Source: Pseudomonas sp. GM78 (GTDB lineage Bacteria > Pseudomonadota > Gammaproteobacteria > Pseudomonadales > Pseudomonadaceae). Taken from it: 64,000 nt of DNA. A program made the translations under genes and the position numbers. The stretch is taken from contig NZ_AKJF01000198.1 of NCBI RefSeq assembly GCF_000282475.1, positions 124,001 through 188,000 on the forward strand. The letters are read 5' to 3'. Under the pieces are notes generated by a model. That model worked only from the letters and a program-made list of their open reading frames with translations, was not told where the DNA came from and ran no database searches. This document shows positions 1 through 8,068 of this stretch, piece after piece (position 1 is the stretch's first letter; the number at the start of each line of letters is the position of its first letter).

Positions 1-114
1 CAATGCTTTCATCGGCGAAAGCTGGCTGAAAGCTTCCCCGATTAGGATCGCCCTCACTGCCGGCAATAGACCGGCTGGCTAATGCGAGTGTTCGATTGCT
101 CGCCCGGCCCATTT

Positions 115-125
115 AACAACAACAA
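115..125 (+). promoter_or_regulatory. CA motif, candidate Crc/Hfq target
   Basis: The sequence AACAACAACAA is seen directly. It matches the AANAANAA catabolite-activity motif by which Hfq with Crc represses translation of carbon-uptake genes in Pseudomonas. Its place in the leader of a citrate transporter, a typical target class, supports the call. It lies about 130 bases before the transporter start, further than usual, but directly abuts the ATG of a 26-codon open frame. Confidence 0.5.
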
Positions 126-205
126 TGGTGACCCTGATGTCCTCTTCTATCCGCCGCTTCGCTGCAACTCCGCCCGTACGCCTCGTGCTTCCCGTTCTGC
201 GCTGA
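125..205 (+). CDS. Possible 26-aa leader peptide (uncertain)
   Basis: A short frame begins with ATG at 125, at the last base of the CA motif, and runs to TGA at 203-205, 50 bases before the transporter start. The predicted peptide begins MVTLMSSSIRRF and ends VLPVLR. There is no Shine-Dalgarno sequence, so if translated it would start weakly or from the A-rich leader. No family is recognised. It may be chance; the reason to list it is the exact overlap with the CA motif. Confidence 0.2.
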   Translation: MVTLMSSSIRRFAATPPVRLVLPVLR

Positions 206-255
206 TCCCGTCCGATCCGCCCATTCCCTAGCCGCGCTACGCCTGGAGTATTCCC

Positions 256-1563
256 ATGCTGACTTTCCTTGGCTTCGCCATGGTCATCACGTTCATGTTC
301 CTGATCATGACCAAGCGCCTGTCCGCGTTGATCGCCCTGATCATCATCCCGATCGTTTTCGCCCTGTTCGGCGGTTTCGGCCCGAAAATCGGCCCGATGA
401 TGCTCGAAGGCATTACCAAGCTCGCGCCGACCGGTGTGATGCTGATGTTCGCGATCCTGTACTTCGCCCTGATGATCGACTCCGGCCTGTTCGACCCGGC
501 CGTGCGCAAGATCCTCAAAATGGTCAAGGGCGATCCGTTGAAAGTGTCGGTGGGTACCGCCGTACTGGCGCTCGTCGTTTCCCTCGATGGTGACGGCGCG
601 ACCACCTACATGATCTGCGTGGCCGCCATGCTGCCGCTCTACAGCCGTATCGGCATGAGCCCGCGGATCATGGCCGGCTTGATCATCCTCGCCGGAGGCG
701 TGATGAACATGACTCCGTGGGGTGGCCCGACCGCCCGTGCCGCCAGTGCGCTGCACGTCGACCCGTCGGCCATCTTCGTCCCGATGGTTCCAGCGATGGC
801 GGCCGGTGTCCTGGCCATCCTTGCCATTGCCTACTTCTACGGCAAACGTGAACGTGCGCGCCTGGGTGAATTGCACCTGGTGGGCGATGAGATCGATCAC
901 AGCGAGATCACCGTCTCGCAATTCCCGGATGCCCGTCGTCCGAACTTGATCTGGTTCAATGGCGCCCTGACCCTGGGCCTGATGTGCACCCTGATCGCCG
1001 GTCTATTGCCGCTGCCGGTGCTGTTCATGGTGGCATTCAGTATTGCAATGATCGTCAACTACCCGTGCCTGCAACAGCAGAAGGACCGCGTCGCGGCCCA
1101 CGCCGGTAGCGTGCTGGCGGTGGTCGGGCTGATCTTTGCCGCGGGCATCTTCACCGGTATCCTGTCGGGCACCGGTATGGTCGATGCCATGTCGAAAAGC
1201 CTGCTGTCGGTGATTCCGGATTTCCTCGGCCCATACCTGGCAGTGATCACGGCGTTGGTGAGCATGCCGTTCACCTTCTTCATGTCGAATGATGCATTTT
1301 ATTACGGCGTGTTACCGGTACTTGCCGAAGCCGCCAGCCATTACGGTATAACCGCGGTGGAAATGGCACGTGCCTCGATCGTCGGTCAACCCGTCCACTT
1401 GTTGAGCCCGTTGGTACCATCGACTTACCTGTTGGTGGCCCTGGCCGGTATCGATTTTGGTGATCACCAGCGCTTCACCCTGAAGTGGGCAGTGCTGGTT
1501 TGCATGTGCATACTGGTTGCTGCATTGCTGATGGGGATTTTTCCGCTGTTCAGCACTCTATAA
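256..1563 (+). CDS. CitMHS-family citrate/metal-citrate transporter
   Basis: A 435-residue inner-membrane protein made almost wholly of hydrophobic helices, matching the CitMHS family, which imports citrate complexed with divalent metal in symport with protons. Family-like stretches include DGDGATTYM near residue 116 and GGVMNMTPWGGPTAR near 150-165. The length is normal for the family. The ATG at 256 is preceded by TGGAG with about eight bases spacing, so the start is well supported. The leader holds a CA motif that suggests Crc/Hfq catabolite repression. Substrate is inferred from family. A terminator-like hairpin follows before terC. Confidence 0.85.
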   Translation: MLTFLGFAMVITFMFLIMTKRLSALIALIIIPIVFALFGGFGPKIGPMMLEGITKLAPTGVMLMFAILYFALMIDSGLFDPAVRKILKMVKGDPLKVSVGTAVLALVVSLDGDGATTYMICVAAMLPLYSRIGMSPRIMAGLIILAGGVMNMTPWGGPTARAASALHVDPSAIFVPMVPAMAAGVLAILAIAYFYGKRERARLGELHLVGDEIDHSEITVSQFPDARRPNLIWFNGALTLGLMCTLIAGLLPLPVLFMVAFSIAMIVNYPCLQQQKDRVAAHAGSVLAVVGLIFAAGIFTGILSGTGMVDAMSKSLLSVIPDFLGPYLAVITALVSMPFTFFMSNDAFYYGVLPVLAEAASHYGITAVEMARASIVGQPVHLLSPLVPSTYLLVALAGIDFGDHQRFTLKWAVLVCMCILVAALLMGIFPLFSTL

Positions 1564-1582
1564 GCCCAAGACTCACCATTTC

Positions 1583-1620
1583 GGGTCCAGGCTTCGCGGT
1601 TTGAAGTCGGGGCCCTTTTT
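1583..1620 (+). terminator. Rho-independent terminator after the citrate transporter
   Basis: GGGTCC (1583-1588) can pair with GGGCCC (1610-1615, one G-U pair), with a second inner pairing GGCTTC/GAAGTC, followed by five T at 1616-1620. It lies 20 bases past the transporter stop and 29 before terC, so terC probably has its own promoter or depends on read-through. Confidence 0.55.
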
Positions 1621-1648
1621 GGTTTAACAATCGCTCAAAGGAATACAC

Positions 1649-2416
1649 ATGGAATGGCTGACCAACCCTGAAATCTGGGTTGCCTTCTTTACCCTGACCG
1701 CCCTGGAAATCGTCCTGGGTATCGATAACATCATCATGATTTCGATCCTGGTCAGCCGCATGCCCAAGCACATGCAACAGCGCACCCGGATTTTCGGCCT
1801 GGCGCTGGCCATGGTCACGCGGATTCTGTTGCTGCTGTCGATCACCTGGGTCATGCGTCTTACCGCCGACCTGTTCGAAGTGTTCGGCCAGGGTATCTCC
1901 GGGCGTGACCTGATCCTGTTCTTCGGTGGCCTGTTTCTGCTGTGGAAGAGCTCGCAAGAGATGTACCACGCGCTGGAAGGTGAAGACGAAAGCGATGACG
2001 AGCCTTCGATGAAGGGCGGCAACTTCCTCTACACCATCATCCAGATCGCGATCATCGACATCGTGTTCTCGCTGGACTCGGTGATCACCGCCGTCGGCAT
2101 GGTCTCCCACGTACCGGTCATGGTGGCCGCGATTGTCGTGGCGGTACTGGTGATGATGCTGGCCTCGGGCACGATCAGCGCGTTCATCGACAAACATCCT
2201 TCGTTGAAGATGCTGGCGCTGGCGTTCCTGTTGATCGTCGGTATGGTGCTGATTGCCGAAGCCTTCGACGTGCATGTGCCAAAAGGGTACGTCTACTTCG
2301 CCATGGCGTTCTCGCTGGCGGTGGAAGCGATCAACATCAAGATGCGCACCGCGATTGCGAAAAAGAAGAAGCAGCAGGATCCGGTGAAACTGCGCAAGGA
2401 CATTCCGGGGCAGTAA
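1649..2416 (+). CDS. TerC-family integral membrane protein
   Basis: A 255-residue multispanning inner-membrane protein of the TerC family. The family-typical acidic motifs within helices are visible: ALEIVLGIDNIIM near residues 19-31 and IIDIVFSLDSVITAVGM near 135-151. These acidic residues are thought to bind metal; characterised members act in manganese export or tolerance or in metalation of exported proteins, and others are linked to tellurite resistance. The C-terminus is a short basic tail. The start has a clear AAAGGA site. No yybP-ykoY-like element is seen upstream. The exact role is not determinable here. Confidence 0.85.
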   Translation: MEWLTNPEIWVAFFTLTALEIVLGIDNIIMISILVSRMPKHMQQRTRIFGLALAMVTRILLLLSITWVMRLTADLFEVFGQGISGRDLILFFGGLFLLWKSSQEMYHALEGEDESDDEPSMKGGNFLYTIIQIAIIDIVFSLDSVITAVGMVSHVPVMVAAIVVAVLVMMLASGTISAFIDKHPSLKMLALAFLLIVGMVLIAEAFDVHVPKGYVYFAMAFSLAVEAINIKMRTAIAKKKKQQDPVKLRKDIPGQ

Positions 2417-2435
2417 CCCGAATGCTTTGCTGAAC

Positions 2436-2462
2436 AAAAAGGGGCCTTCGGGCCCCTTTTTC
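2436..2462 (+). terminator. Rho-independent terminator after terC
   Basis: Perfect GGGGCC-TTCG-GGCCCC hairpin flanked by A5 and T6, with a stable UUCG tetraloop, 20 bases after the terC stop. The A-run makes it usable on both strands, but only the upstream plus-strand gene needs it. Confidence 0.9.
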
Positions 2463-2480
2463 TTTATCTGCATCAAACTG

Positions 2481-2498
2481 TTTTCATGACAGTTTCAT
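2481..2498 (+). promoter_or_regulatory. Candidate Pho box upstream of the Na/Pi cotransporter gene
   Basis: Two 7-base repeats, TTTTCAT (2481-2487) and GTTTCAT (2492-2498), are separated by four bases. This is the 11-base period of the PhoB box; each half matches CTGTCAT at 5 of 7 positions. A -10-like TAGCTAT lies at 2513-2519, at a fitting distance. The gene downstream is a phosphate cotransporter homologue, which makes PhoB control plausible but unproven. Confidence 0.4.
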
Positions 2499-2631
2499 TT
2501 CAATCGCTTCTTTAGCTATGCGATGCTGGCGCCCAGACCGTTAGCCAACTACAGCTTAAGTACAGAACGTAGAACGACGCGCGGCACTTTCAACTTGCTC
2601 CTTTGGGGCGCTACCACCACAGGGGGCCTGC

Positions 2632-4290
2632 ATGCTCACCCTGCTCAATCTTCTTTCAGCCGTGGCCTTGCTGATCTGGGGCACACACATCGTCCGAACC
2701 GGCATCTTGCGGGTCTACGGCTCCAACCTGCGTCACGTCATCGGCCAGAACATGTCCAAGCGCTGGCTGGCGTTCATCTCAGGGATCGTCGTGACCGCGA
2801 TGGTCCAGAGCAGTAACGCCACGGCGATGCTCGTCACCTCGTTCGTCGGCCAGGGCCTGATGGCGCTGACCCCCGCCCTGGCAACGATGCTCGGGGCCGA
2901 TGTCGGTACGGCGTTGATGGCGCGGGTGCTGACTTTCGATCTGTCATGGCTCTCGCCACTGCTGATATTTCTCGGGGTGATTTTCTTCCTGTCGCGCAAA
3001 CAGACGCGGCTCGGGCAAATGGGCCGCGTGAGCATTGGCCTGGGGTTGATCATTCTGGCGCTGCAATTGATTGTCGAAGCGGCCGCGCCGATCACCCACG
3101 CCCAAGGGGTGAAAGTGATTTTCGCCTCGCTAACCGGCGACATTTTGCTCGACGCCCTGGTTGGCGCGTTGTTCGCGATGATTTCCTACTCCAGCCTGGC
3201 GGCGGTCCTGCTGACCGCGACCCTCGCCGGCGCCAGCGTGATCAGCCTGCCGGTGGCCATCGGCTTGGTGATCGGTGCCAACATCGGCAGTGGCATTCTC
3301 GCGTTCCTCAGCACCAGCATGCAGAACGCCGCCGGCCGCCAGGTGGCGTTGGGCAGCCTGTTGTACAAGATGATCGGCCTGTTGCTGATCATTCCGGTGC
3401 TCGACCCCTTGGTGCACTGGATCGACAGCCTCGACTTCAGCCCCCAGGAGATGGTCATCGGCTTCCACCTGCTCTACAACACGGCGCGTTGCCTGGTCCT
3501 GCTGCCCAGTGTCGGGCCGATGGCCAGGTTCTGTGCGTGGATACTGCCCGAGCGCCCGCAAACCAACGGCATGGCCAAACCCCGGCACCTTGACCCGACA
3601 GCGTTGGTCACCCCAAGCCTGGCGTTGGCCAACGCTGCCCGGGAGACCCTGCGCATGGGCGATCTGATCGACAACATGCTGGAAGCCATGCTCGACGTGC
3701 TGCACGGCAAGCAAACCGCCGTGACCCAGGAGATGCGGCGTCTGACCGATGACGTCGAGGCGCTCTACAGTGCAATCAAGCTGTACCTGGCGCAAATGCC
3801 CCGGGAAGACCTCAGTGACCAGGACAGCCGGCGCTGGGCGGAAATCATTGAACTGGCGATCAACCTCAAGCTCGCCAGCGACTTGATCGAACGCATGCTG
3901 CGCAAAGTCCAGCAGCAGAAAACCTCCCAGCGCCGGTCGTTTTCCGAAGTGGGGCTGGAAGAATTGGCCGGGCTGCACAGCCAGTTGATCTCCAACCTGC
4001 GCCTGGGTTTGTCGGTATTTCTCAGTGGCGACAAGGAAAGTGCCCGCCAATTGCTGCGTGAGAAACGTCGCTTTCGCGCACAGGAACGCCGCCTGGCCCA
4101 CGCCCATGTCAGCCGTTTGCAACGTAAGATCGTGCAAAGTATCGAGACCAGTTCGCTGCACCTGGAATTGATTGCCGACATGAAGCGACTGAATTCACTG
4201 TTTTGCAGCAGTGCCTACGTGGTATTGGAAACGTCTGACACCGGGGCATTGGCTGTCGACGATTTGGCGGACATCACACATTCGCCTTGA
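2632..4290 (+). CDS. Na/Pi cotransporter-family protein with PhoU-like C-terminus
   Basis: 552 residues. The N-terminal about 310 residues carry the two duplicated Na/Pi cotransporter (NptA/YjbB-type) repeats; the QSSNATAMLVTSFVGQG stretch near 62-78 and the SYSSLAAVLLTATLAGAS stretch near 185-202 are the paired signature loops. The C-terminal about 220 residues are soluble, helical and charged, like a PhoU domain. Bacterial members move phosphate across the inner membrane, YjbB of E. coli being implicated in export. The ATG at 2632 follows a GGGGG-containing ribosome site. It has its own promoter region, with a possible Pho box. Direction of transport is not decided by sequence. Confidence 0.85.
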   Translation: MLTLLNLLSAVALLIWGTHIVRTGILRVYGSNLRHVIGQNMSKRWLAFISGIVVTAMVQSSNATAMLVTSFVGQGLMALTPALATMLGADVGTALMARVLTFDLSWLSPLLIFLGVIFFLSRKQTRLGQMGRVSIGLGLIILALQLIVEAAAPITHAQGVKVIFASLTGDILLDALVGALFAMISYSSLAAVLLTATLAGASVISLPVAIGLVIGANIGSGILAFLSTSMQNAAGRQVALGSLLYKMIGLLLIIPVLDPLVHWIDSLDFSPQEMVIGFHLLYNTARCLVLLPSVGPMARFCAWILPERPQTNGMAKPRHLDPTALVTPSLALANAARETLRMGDLIDNMLEAMLDVLHGKQTAVTQEMRRLTDDVEALYSAIKLYLAQMPREDLSDQDSRRWAEIIELAINLKLASDLIERMLRKVQQQKTSQRRSFSEVGLEELAGLHSQLISNLRLGLSVFLSGDKESARQLLREKRRFRAQERRLAHAHVSRLQRKIVQSIETSSLHLELIADMKRLNSLFCSSAYVVLETSDTGALAVDDLADITHSP

Positions 4291-4394
4291 ACGTCTGGCA
4301 CGGTGGTTAGTCAGTAACATTGATTCAGCCTCAAGGCCGTCATAGCGGATTGAAGGACGAAACGGATCTCCGATTGATTGCCGGGAAGCTCGTT

Positions 4395-5771
4395 ATGCGT
4401 TGTCTGTTGTTCGCCTGTCTGTTGCTTGGCTCACTCCCCTCGTTTGCCCTGGATCGCTTCCAGGTCGAAGGCTACACCCTGCGCAACGGTTTGCAGATGT
4501 TGCTCAAGCCTGGCACCGAACGCGGCCATGTGGCGATTCGGCTGGTGGTTGGCGTAGGCCTGGATGATTTCGGTTGCGCCGAGAAAGAACTGCCGCACCT
4601 GCTTGAACACTTGCTGTTCAGCGGTATCGACGCCAGCGGTGAAGGCGGCCTGGAGGAGCGCATGCAGGCGCTGGGTGGCGAGTGGAACGCTTTCACCAGC
4701 AACGCCGACACCACCTTCGTGATCGAAGCCCCGGCGAAAAACCAGCGCAAGGTGCTCGATCTGCTGCTGGCGTTGCTGACGCAGACCCATTTCGACGACG
4801 ACGCCATCCACGCCGCCAAGCAAGTGGTCGAGCGTGAAGACGGCGGCCACTACACGCACCTGCAACGCTGGCTGGATCGCCAGGACCTGGGCAATACCGC
4901 CAGCAAGCAACTGGCCGTGGAGCTGGGCCTCAAATGCCCTGAGCGCGCGGAAGTCGATCACCTGACCCGCGAACAGCTGGAGAAAGTCCGCAAGGGCTGG
5001 TACGCGCCCAACAACATGACGCTGATCGTCGTCGGCGACCTCGACCGTTTACTGCCGGCCTATCTGGATCGGGCTTATGGCGCGCTGACCGCCATCGACC
5101 CGACAGAGCACCCGCCCCTGCCACAAATCCAGGCCAGCGCTGCCCATGAGCGCAACCTGATTCACGGCTTCGTCGGTGGCGGGGCCAAGCTGCACTGGCT
5201 GGTACCGGAGCCGGTACTGGACGATCAGCACGACGTAACCTTCGACCTGCTCAAGGACTATCTGGACTGGGCACTCTATCGCCAGCTGCGCCTGGCACAC
5301 AGCCTGTCCTATGGCCCCTGGGCCGAGCGCGAGGTGTTTGGCGGCGTTGGCTTCATGAGCCTGAATGCCGACCTGGATCGCGACGACGTGGCCGAAGCGC
5401 AGAAGGTGCTGGATGAATTGAAGGCTGGTTTGCTCAAGGACGGTCTCAATGCCGAGACCTTCAATCGCCTAAAACAGGCCGCCATCGCTCGACAGGCCTG
5501 GGCGGTGCAAGGCAACAGCGCATTGGCCGACTACTATTGGAGTGCCTTGGGAGACTACGAAAACGGCCGTTTCGCCAGCCCGGTAAAAGAATTGCAAGCG
5601 GTCACGCTGGCGCAAGCGAACAAGGCCATGCGCGAACTGCTCCTGCAACCGGGCTATGTGCGGATCGAAAAGCCGTTGGTGAGTTATGACCAGTTGATGT
5701 GGGCGATTGCCGGGGTATTGGGATTGTTGGTGTTGAGCCTGGCGGCATGGCGTTTTCATCGCAGAAAGTAA
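4395..5771 (+). CDS. M16-family zinc metallopeptidase, exported and membrane-anchored
   Basis: 458 residues from the ATG at 4395, chosen because it gives a clean signal peptide (MRCLLFACLLLGSLPSFA) and has GGGAAG six bases upstream; a TTG at 4320 is an in-frame alternative. The inverted zinc motif HLLEH is at residues 68-72, and a glutamate at 146 is at the usual distance for the third ligand, so the peptidase site looks intact. A single hydrophobic helix (LMWAIAGVLGLLVLSLAAW) followed by HRRK lies at the C-terminus, which would leave the catalytic part in the periplasm. M16B peptidases often work as pairs with an inactive partner; no partner gene is adjacent. The substrate is unknown. Confidence 0.75.
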   Translation: MRCLLFACLLLGSLPSFALDRFQVEGYTLRNGLQMLLKPGTERGHVAIRLVVGVGLDDFGCAEKELPHLLEHLLFSGIDASGEGGLEERMQALGGEWNAFTSNADTTFVIEAPAKNQRKVLDLLLALLTQTHFDDDAIHAAKQVVEREDGGHYTHLQRWLDRQDLGNTASKQLAVELGLKCPERAEVDHLTREQLEKVRKGWYAPNNMTLIVVGDLDRLLPAYLDRAYGALTAIDPTEHPPLPQIQASAAHERNLIHGFVGGGAKLHWLVPEPVLDDQHDVTFDLLKDYLDWALYRQLRLAHSLSYGPWAEREVFGGVGFMSLNADLDRDDVAEAQKVLDELKAGLLKDGLNAETFNRLKQAAIARQAWAVQGNSALADYYWSALGDYENGRFASPVKELQAVTLAQANKAMRELLLQPGYVRIEKPLVSYDQLMWAIAGVLGLLVLSLAAWRFHRRK

Positions 5772-5824
5772 GCACTTTTCGCGGATGAGGCGGTAACCTG
5801 TCAAGGATTTTTCCTACGACTACT

Positions 5825-6865
5825 GTGAACCGCCGAATGCCGACCCTGACCCTTATCGTCCAGCGCATCCTCGAACTGATGAAGCGCTACCCCGGGGTCA
5901 TTGCGCTCGGTGGTTTCATCTCCGGAATCGGCAGCTTCATCCTGGTGGATCGCCAGCAGGGCCTGGCGAGCTGGATCACCACCATCATGCTGATCAGCTG
6001 GATCTGGCTGATGCTGGAAAACAGCCTGACCAAGCTGTTCACCCGAATCTTCAAGCGGGAAATCCCCCAGCCACTGCTGCGCTATGCGACGCAGATGATT
6101 CACCAGGAAAGCCTGTTCTTCGTCCTGCCCTTCTTTTTCATCACCACGACGTGGAACAGCGGCCAGTTGTTCTTCACCGGGCTGCTGGGCATCGCGGCGC
6201 TGATTTCCATCATCGACCCGCTCTACTACAAGTGGCTGGCGCCCCGGCGCTGGGCGTTCCTGGCGCTGCACACCCTGACCCTGTTCGCCGCCCTGCTCAC
6301 CGCATTGCCGGTCATCATGCACCTGACCACCGCGCAGAGCTTCAAATGGGCCCTGGGCATCGCCGTGCTGTTGTCGTTCCCCAGCCTGGCGTCGATCTTT
6401 CCGATCCGCACCGTGCGCAACGCCGTGGCGATCCTGAGTATTACCGTGGGTATCGGCGGTGTCGGCTGGGTACTGCGTTCATGGGTGCCGCCTGCGACCC
6501 TGTGGATGACCGACGTGGCCATCAGCACCCAGATGCAGGATCGCACCCCCGGCGCCAGCCTCGATGAGGTCAGCGCCGAGCAGATTCGCGGCGGCGGCCT
6601 CTATGCCTACACCGCGATCAATGCGCCGCGCGGGCTGGACGAGCGGATTTATCACGTGTGGCAATTCAACGGCAAAGAGGTCGATCGCATCCCTCTCGAT
6701 ATCCACGGTGGGCGCAAGGAAGGCTACCGGGCCTGGACCCACAAGCAGAACTTTCCTGGCAACCCGGCAGGCAAATGGCAGGTGCGGGTGTTGACCGAAG
6801 ACGGCCAACTGATCGGTGTGTTGCGCTTCAAGGTGGCAGACAGCACACCGGTCAAAGAAAAGTGA
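5825..6865 (+). CDS. DUF5924 membrane protein with C-terminal DUF2914 domain
   Basis: 346 residues. About six or seven hydrophobic helices span residues 20-230, followed by a soluble C-terminal domain of about 100 residues containing YHVWQFNGKEVDRIPLDIHG and a region ending GVLRFKV, which I recognise as DUF2914. The listed start is GTG at 5825; an ATG at 5837 is an alternative, and neither has a well-spaced ribosome site. Function is unknown. It lies between the M16 peptidase and the MCE operon, all in one direction, with 53 bases on either side, so co-transcription is possible. Confidence 0.65.
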   Translation: MNRRMPTLTLIVQRILELMKRYPGVIALGGFISGIGSFILVDRQQGLASWITTIMLISWIWLMLENSLTKLFTRIFKREIPQPLLRYATQMIHQESLFFVLPFFFITTTWNSGQLFFTGLLGIAALISIIDPLYYKWLAPRRWAFLALHTLTLFAALLTALPVIMHLTTAQSFKWALGIAVLLSFPSLASIFPIRTVRNAVAILSITVGIGGVGWVLRSWVPPATLWMTDVAISTQMQDRTPGASLDEVSAEQIRGGGLYAYTAINAPRGLDERIYHVWQFNGKEVDRIPLDIHGGRKEGYRAWTHKQNFPGNPAGKWQVRVLTEDGQLIGVLRFKVADSTPVKEK

Positions 6866-6919
6866 GTCAGTTCGTGTTATTACATAGCTCTGCGTAATAG
6901 CCGAAAAAGCACGGAGCTT

Positions 6920-8068
6920 ATGACCAGCAGCACAGTGGCCGGCAATGCCCAATTGGACACCTCGCACTCCCCGCCGCAGATTCGGGTGACGGGAGACTGG
7001 ACGCTTGCCCATTACGCCGACCTCAAGCACCTGAGCGAAAAGCTCGAAGGCCAATACGACGACAGCACCCGCATCGATCTCAATGGCCTCGGCGCCCTTG
7101 ATACCGCCGGCGCCTCGTTGTTGGTGGAGTTGCTGGGCTCCGAACGCCTGGGCCGATCCGCCGAACATCCCGATTGCACCCTCTCCTCCGCCGACCGCGC
7201 CTTGTTGCAGACCGTCTATCAGTCACTGACGGATTTCTGTGCGCCGCTCAAGGAGCCGGAAATCAGCGTAGGCATTCAATTGCTGACCCGCATTGGCCGC
7301 GCGGTGGACACCGTCTGGCAGGACACCCTGCAGCTGCTGGGGTTCGTCGGCCTGATTCTGGAAACCATCGTTCGTGGCCTGTTCCGCCCCAGCCGCTGGC
7401 GCATCACGCCGATGGTGGCGCACATCGAACAGACCGGCCTCGACGCCGCGCCCATCGTTGCCCTGCTGACCTTTCTGGTGGGCGCCGTGGTGGCCTTTCT
7501 CGGGGCGACAGTGCTGACCACGTTCGGCGCCAGCGTGTTCACGGTGGACCTGGTGGCGTTTGCCTTCCTGCGCGAGTTCGGTGTGCTGCTGACGGCGATT
7601 TTGATGGCCGGGCGCACCGCCAGTGCGTTCACCGCGCAGATCGGCTCGATGAAGGCCAACGAGGAAATCGACGCCATCCGCACCTTGGGCCTCGACCCCA
7701 TGGAGTTGCTGGTAGTGCCGCGGGTCCTGGCCTTGCTGGTGGCATTGCCGATGCTGACCTTCCTGGCGATGGTCTCGGGGGTCATCGGTGGCGGCGTCGT
7801 CTGCGCCGTATCGCTGGATATTTCGCCGGCGATGTTCCTGTCGCTGCTGCAATCGGACATCGGCGTTCAGCATTTTCTGGTGGGGATCGTCAAAGCACCG
7901 ATCTTCGCGTTTCTGATTGCCGCGATCGGTTGTCTGGAAGGCTTCAAAGTCAGCGGCAGCGCCGAGTCCGTCGGCGCCCACACCACCTCCAGCGTGGTGC
8001 AGTCGATTTTCGTGGTGATCGTGCTCGACGCCGTGGCCGCGCTGTTTTTCATGGAGATGAGCTGGTGA
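6920..8068 (+). CDS. MCE-system ABC permease (MlaE-like) with N-terminal STAS domain
   Basis: 382 residues. Residues about 20-100 form a STAS-like domain (IDLNGLGALDTAGASLLVELL), the equivalent of MlaB, fused to an MlaE-type permease with about five helices. Characteristic permease segments are visible: the LREFGVLLTAILMAGRTASAFTA stretch and the GLDPMELLVVPRVLA stretch. It should form the inner-membrane channel of a lipid transporter with the next three genes. The start has a CGGAG site. The stop overlaps the ATPase start (GTGA), showing translational coupling. Direction and lipid substrate are unknown. Confidence 0.9.
   Translation: MTSSTVAGNAQLDTSHSPPQIRVTGDWTLAHYADLKHLSEKLEGQYDDSTRIDLNGLGALDTAGASLLVELLGSERLGRSAEHPDCTLSSADRALLQTVYQSLTDFCAPLKEPEISVGIQLLTRIGRAVDTVWQDTLQLLGFVGLILETIVRGLFRPSRWRITPMVAHIEQTGLDAAPIVALLTFLVGAVVAFLGATVLTTFGASVFTVDLVAFAFLREFGVLLTAILMAGRTASAFTAQIGSMKANEEIDAIRTLGLDPMELLVVPRVLALLVALPMLTFLAMVSGVIGGGVVCAVSLDISPAMFLSLLQSDIGVQHFLVGIVKAPIFAFLIAAIGCLEGFKVSGSAESVGAHTTSSVVQSIFVVIVLDAVAALFFMEMSW

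Larger units (their letters stand above)
1..255 (+). promoter_or_regulatory. Leader region of the citrate transporter gene
   Basis: No conventional gene is visible before the transporter ATG at 256. The first 80 bases contain short inverted repeats (GCTTTC at 5-10 with GAAAGC at 16-21; GCCGG with CCGGC around 59-75) that could fold in RNA. A CA motif and a short open frame follow (listed separately). The window edge cuts this region, so promoter and leader start cannot be placed. Reading it as an untranslated leader is inference. Confidence 0.4.

Noticed and set aside
1563-1648. Possible yybP-ykoY manganese riboswitch before the terC gene
   Set aside because: The space is only 85 bases, lacks the conserved GGGGAGUA-type element and is better explained by the transporter's terminator.
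7174-8064. A long N-terminal extension of the MCE ATPase running through the permease gene
   Set aside because: It is the +1 shadow of the permease; the GTG at 8065 overlapping the permease stop gives a normal ATP-binding subunit.
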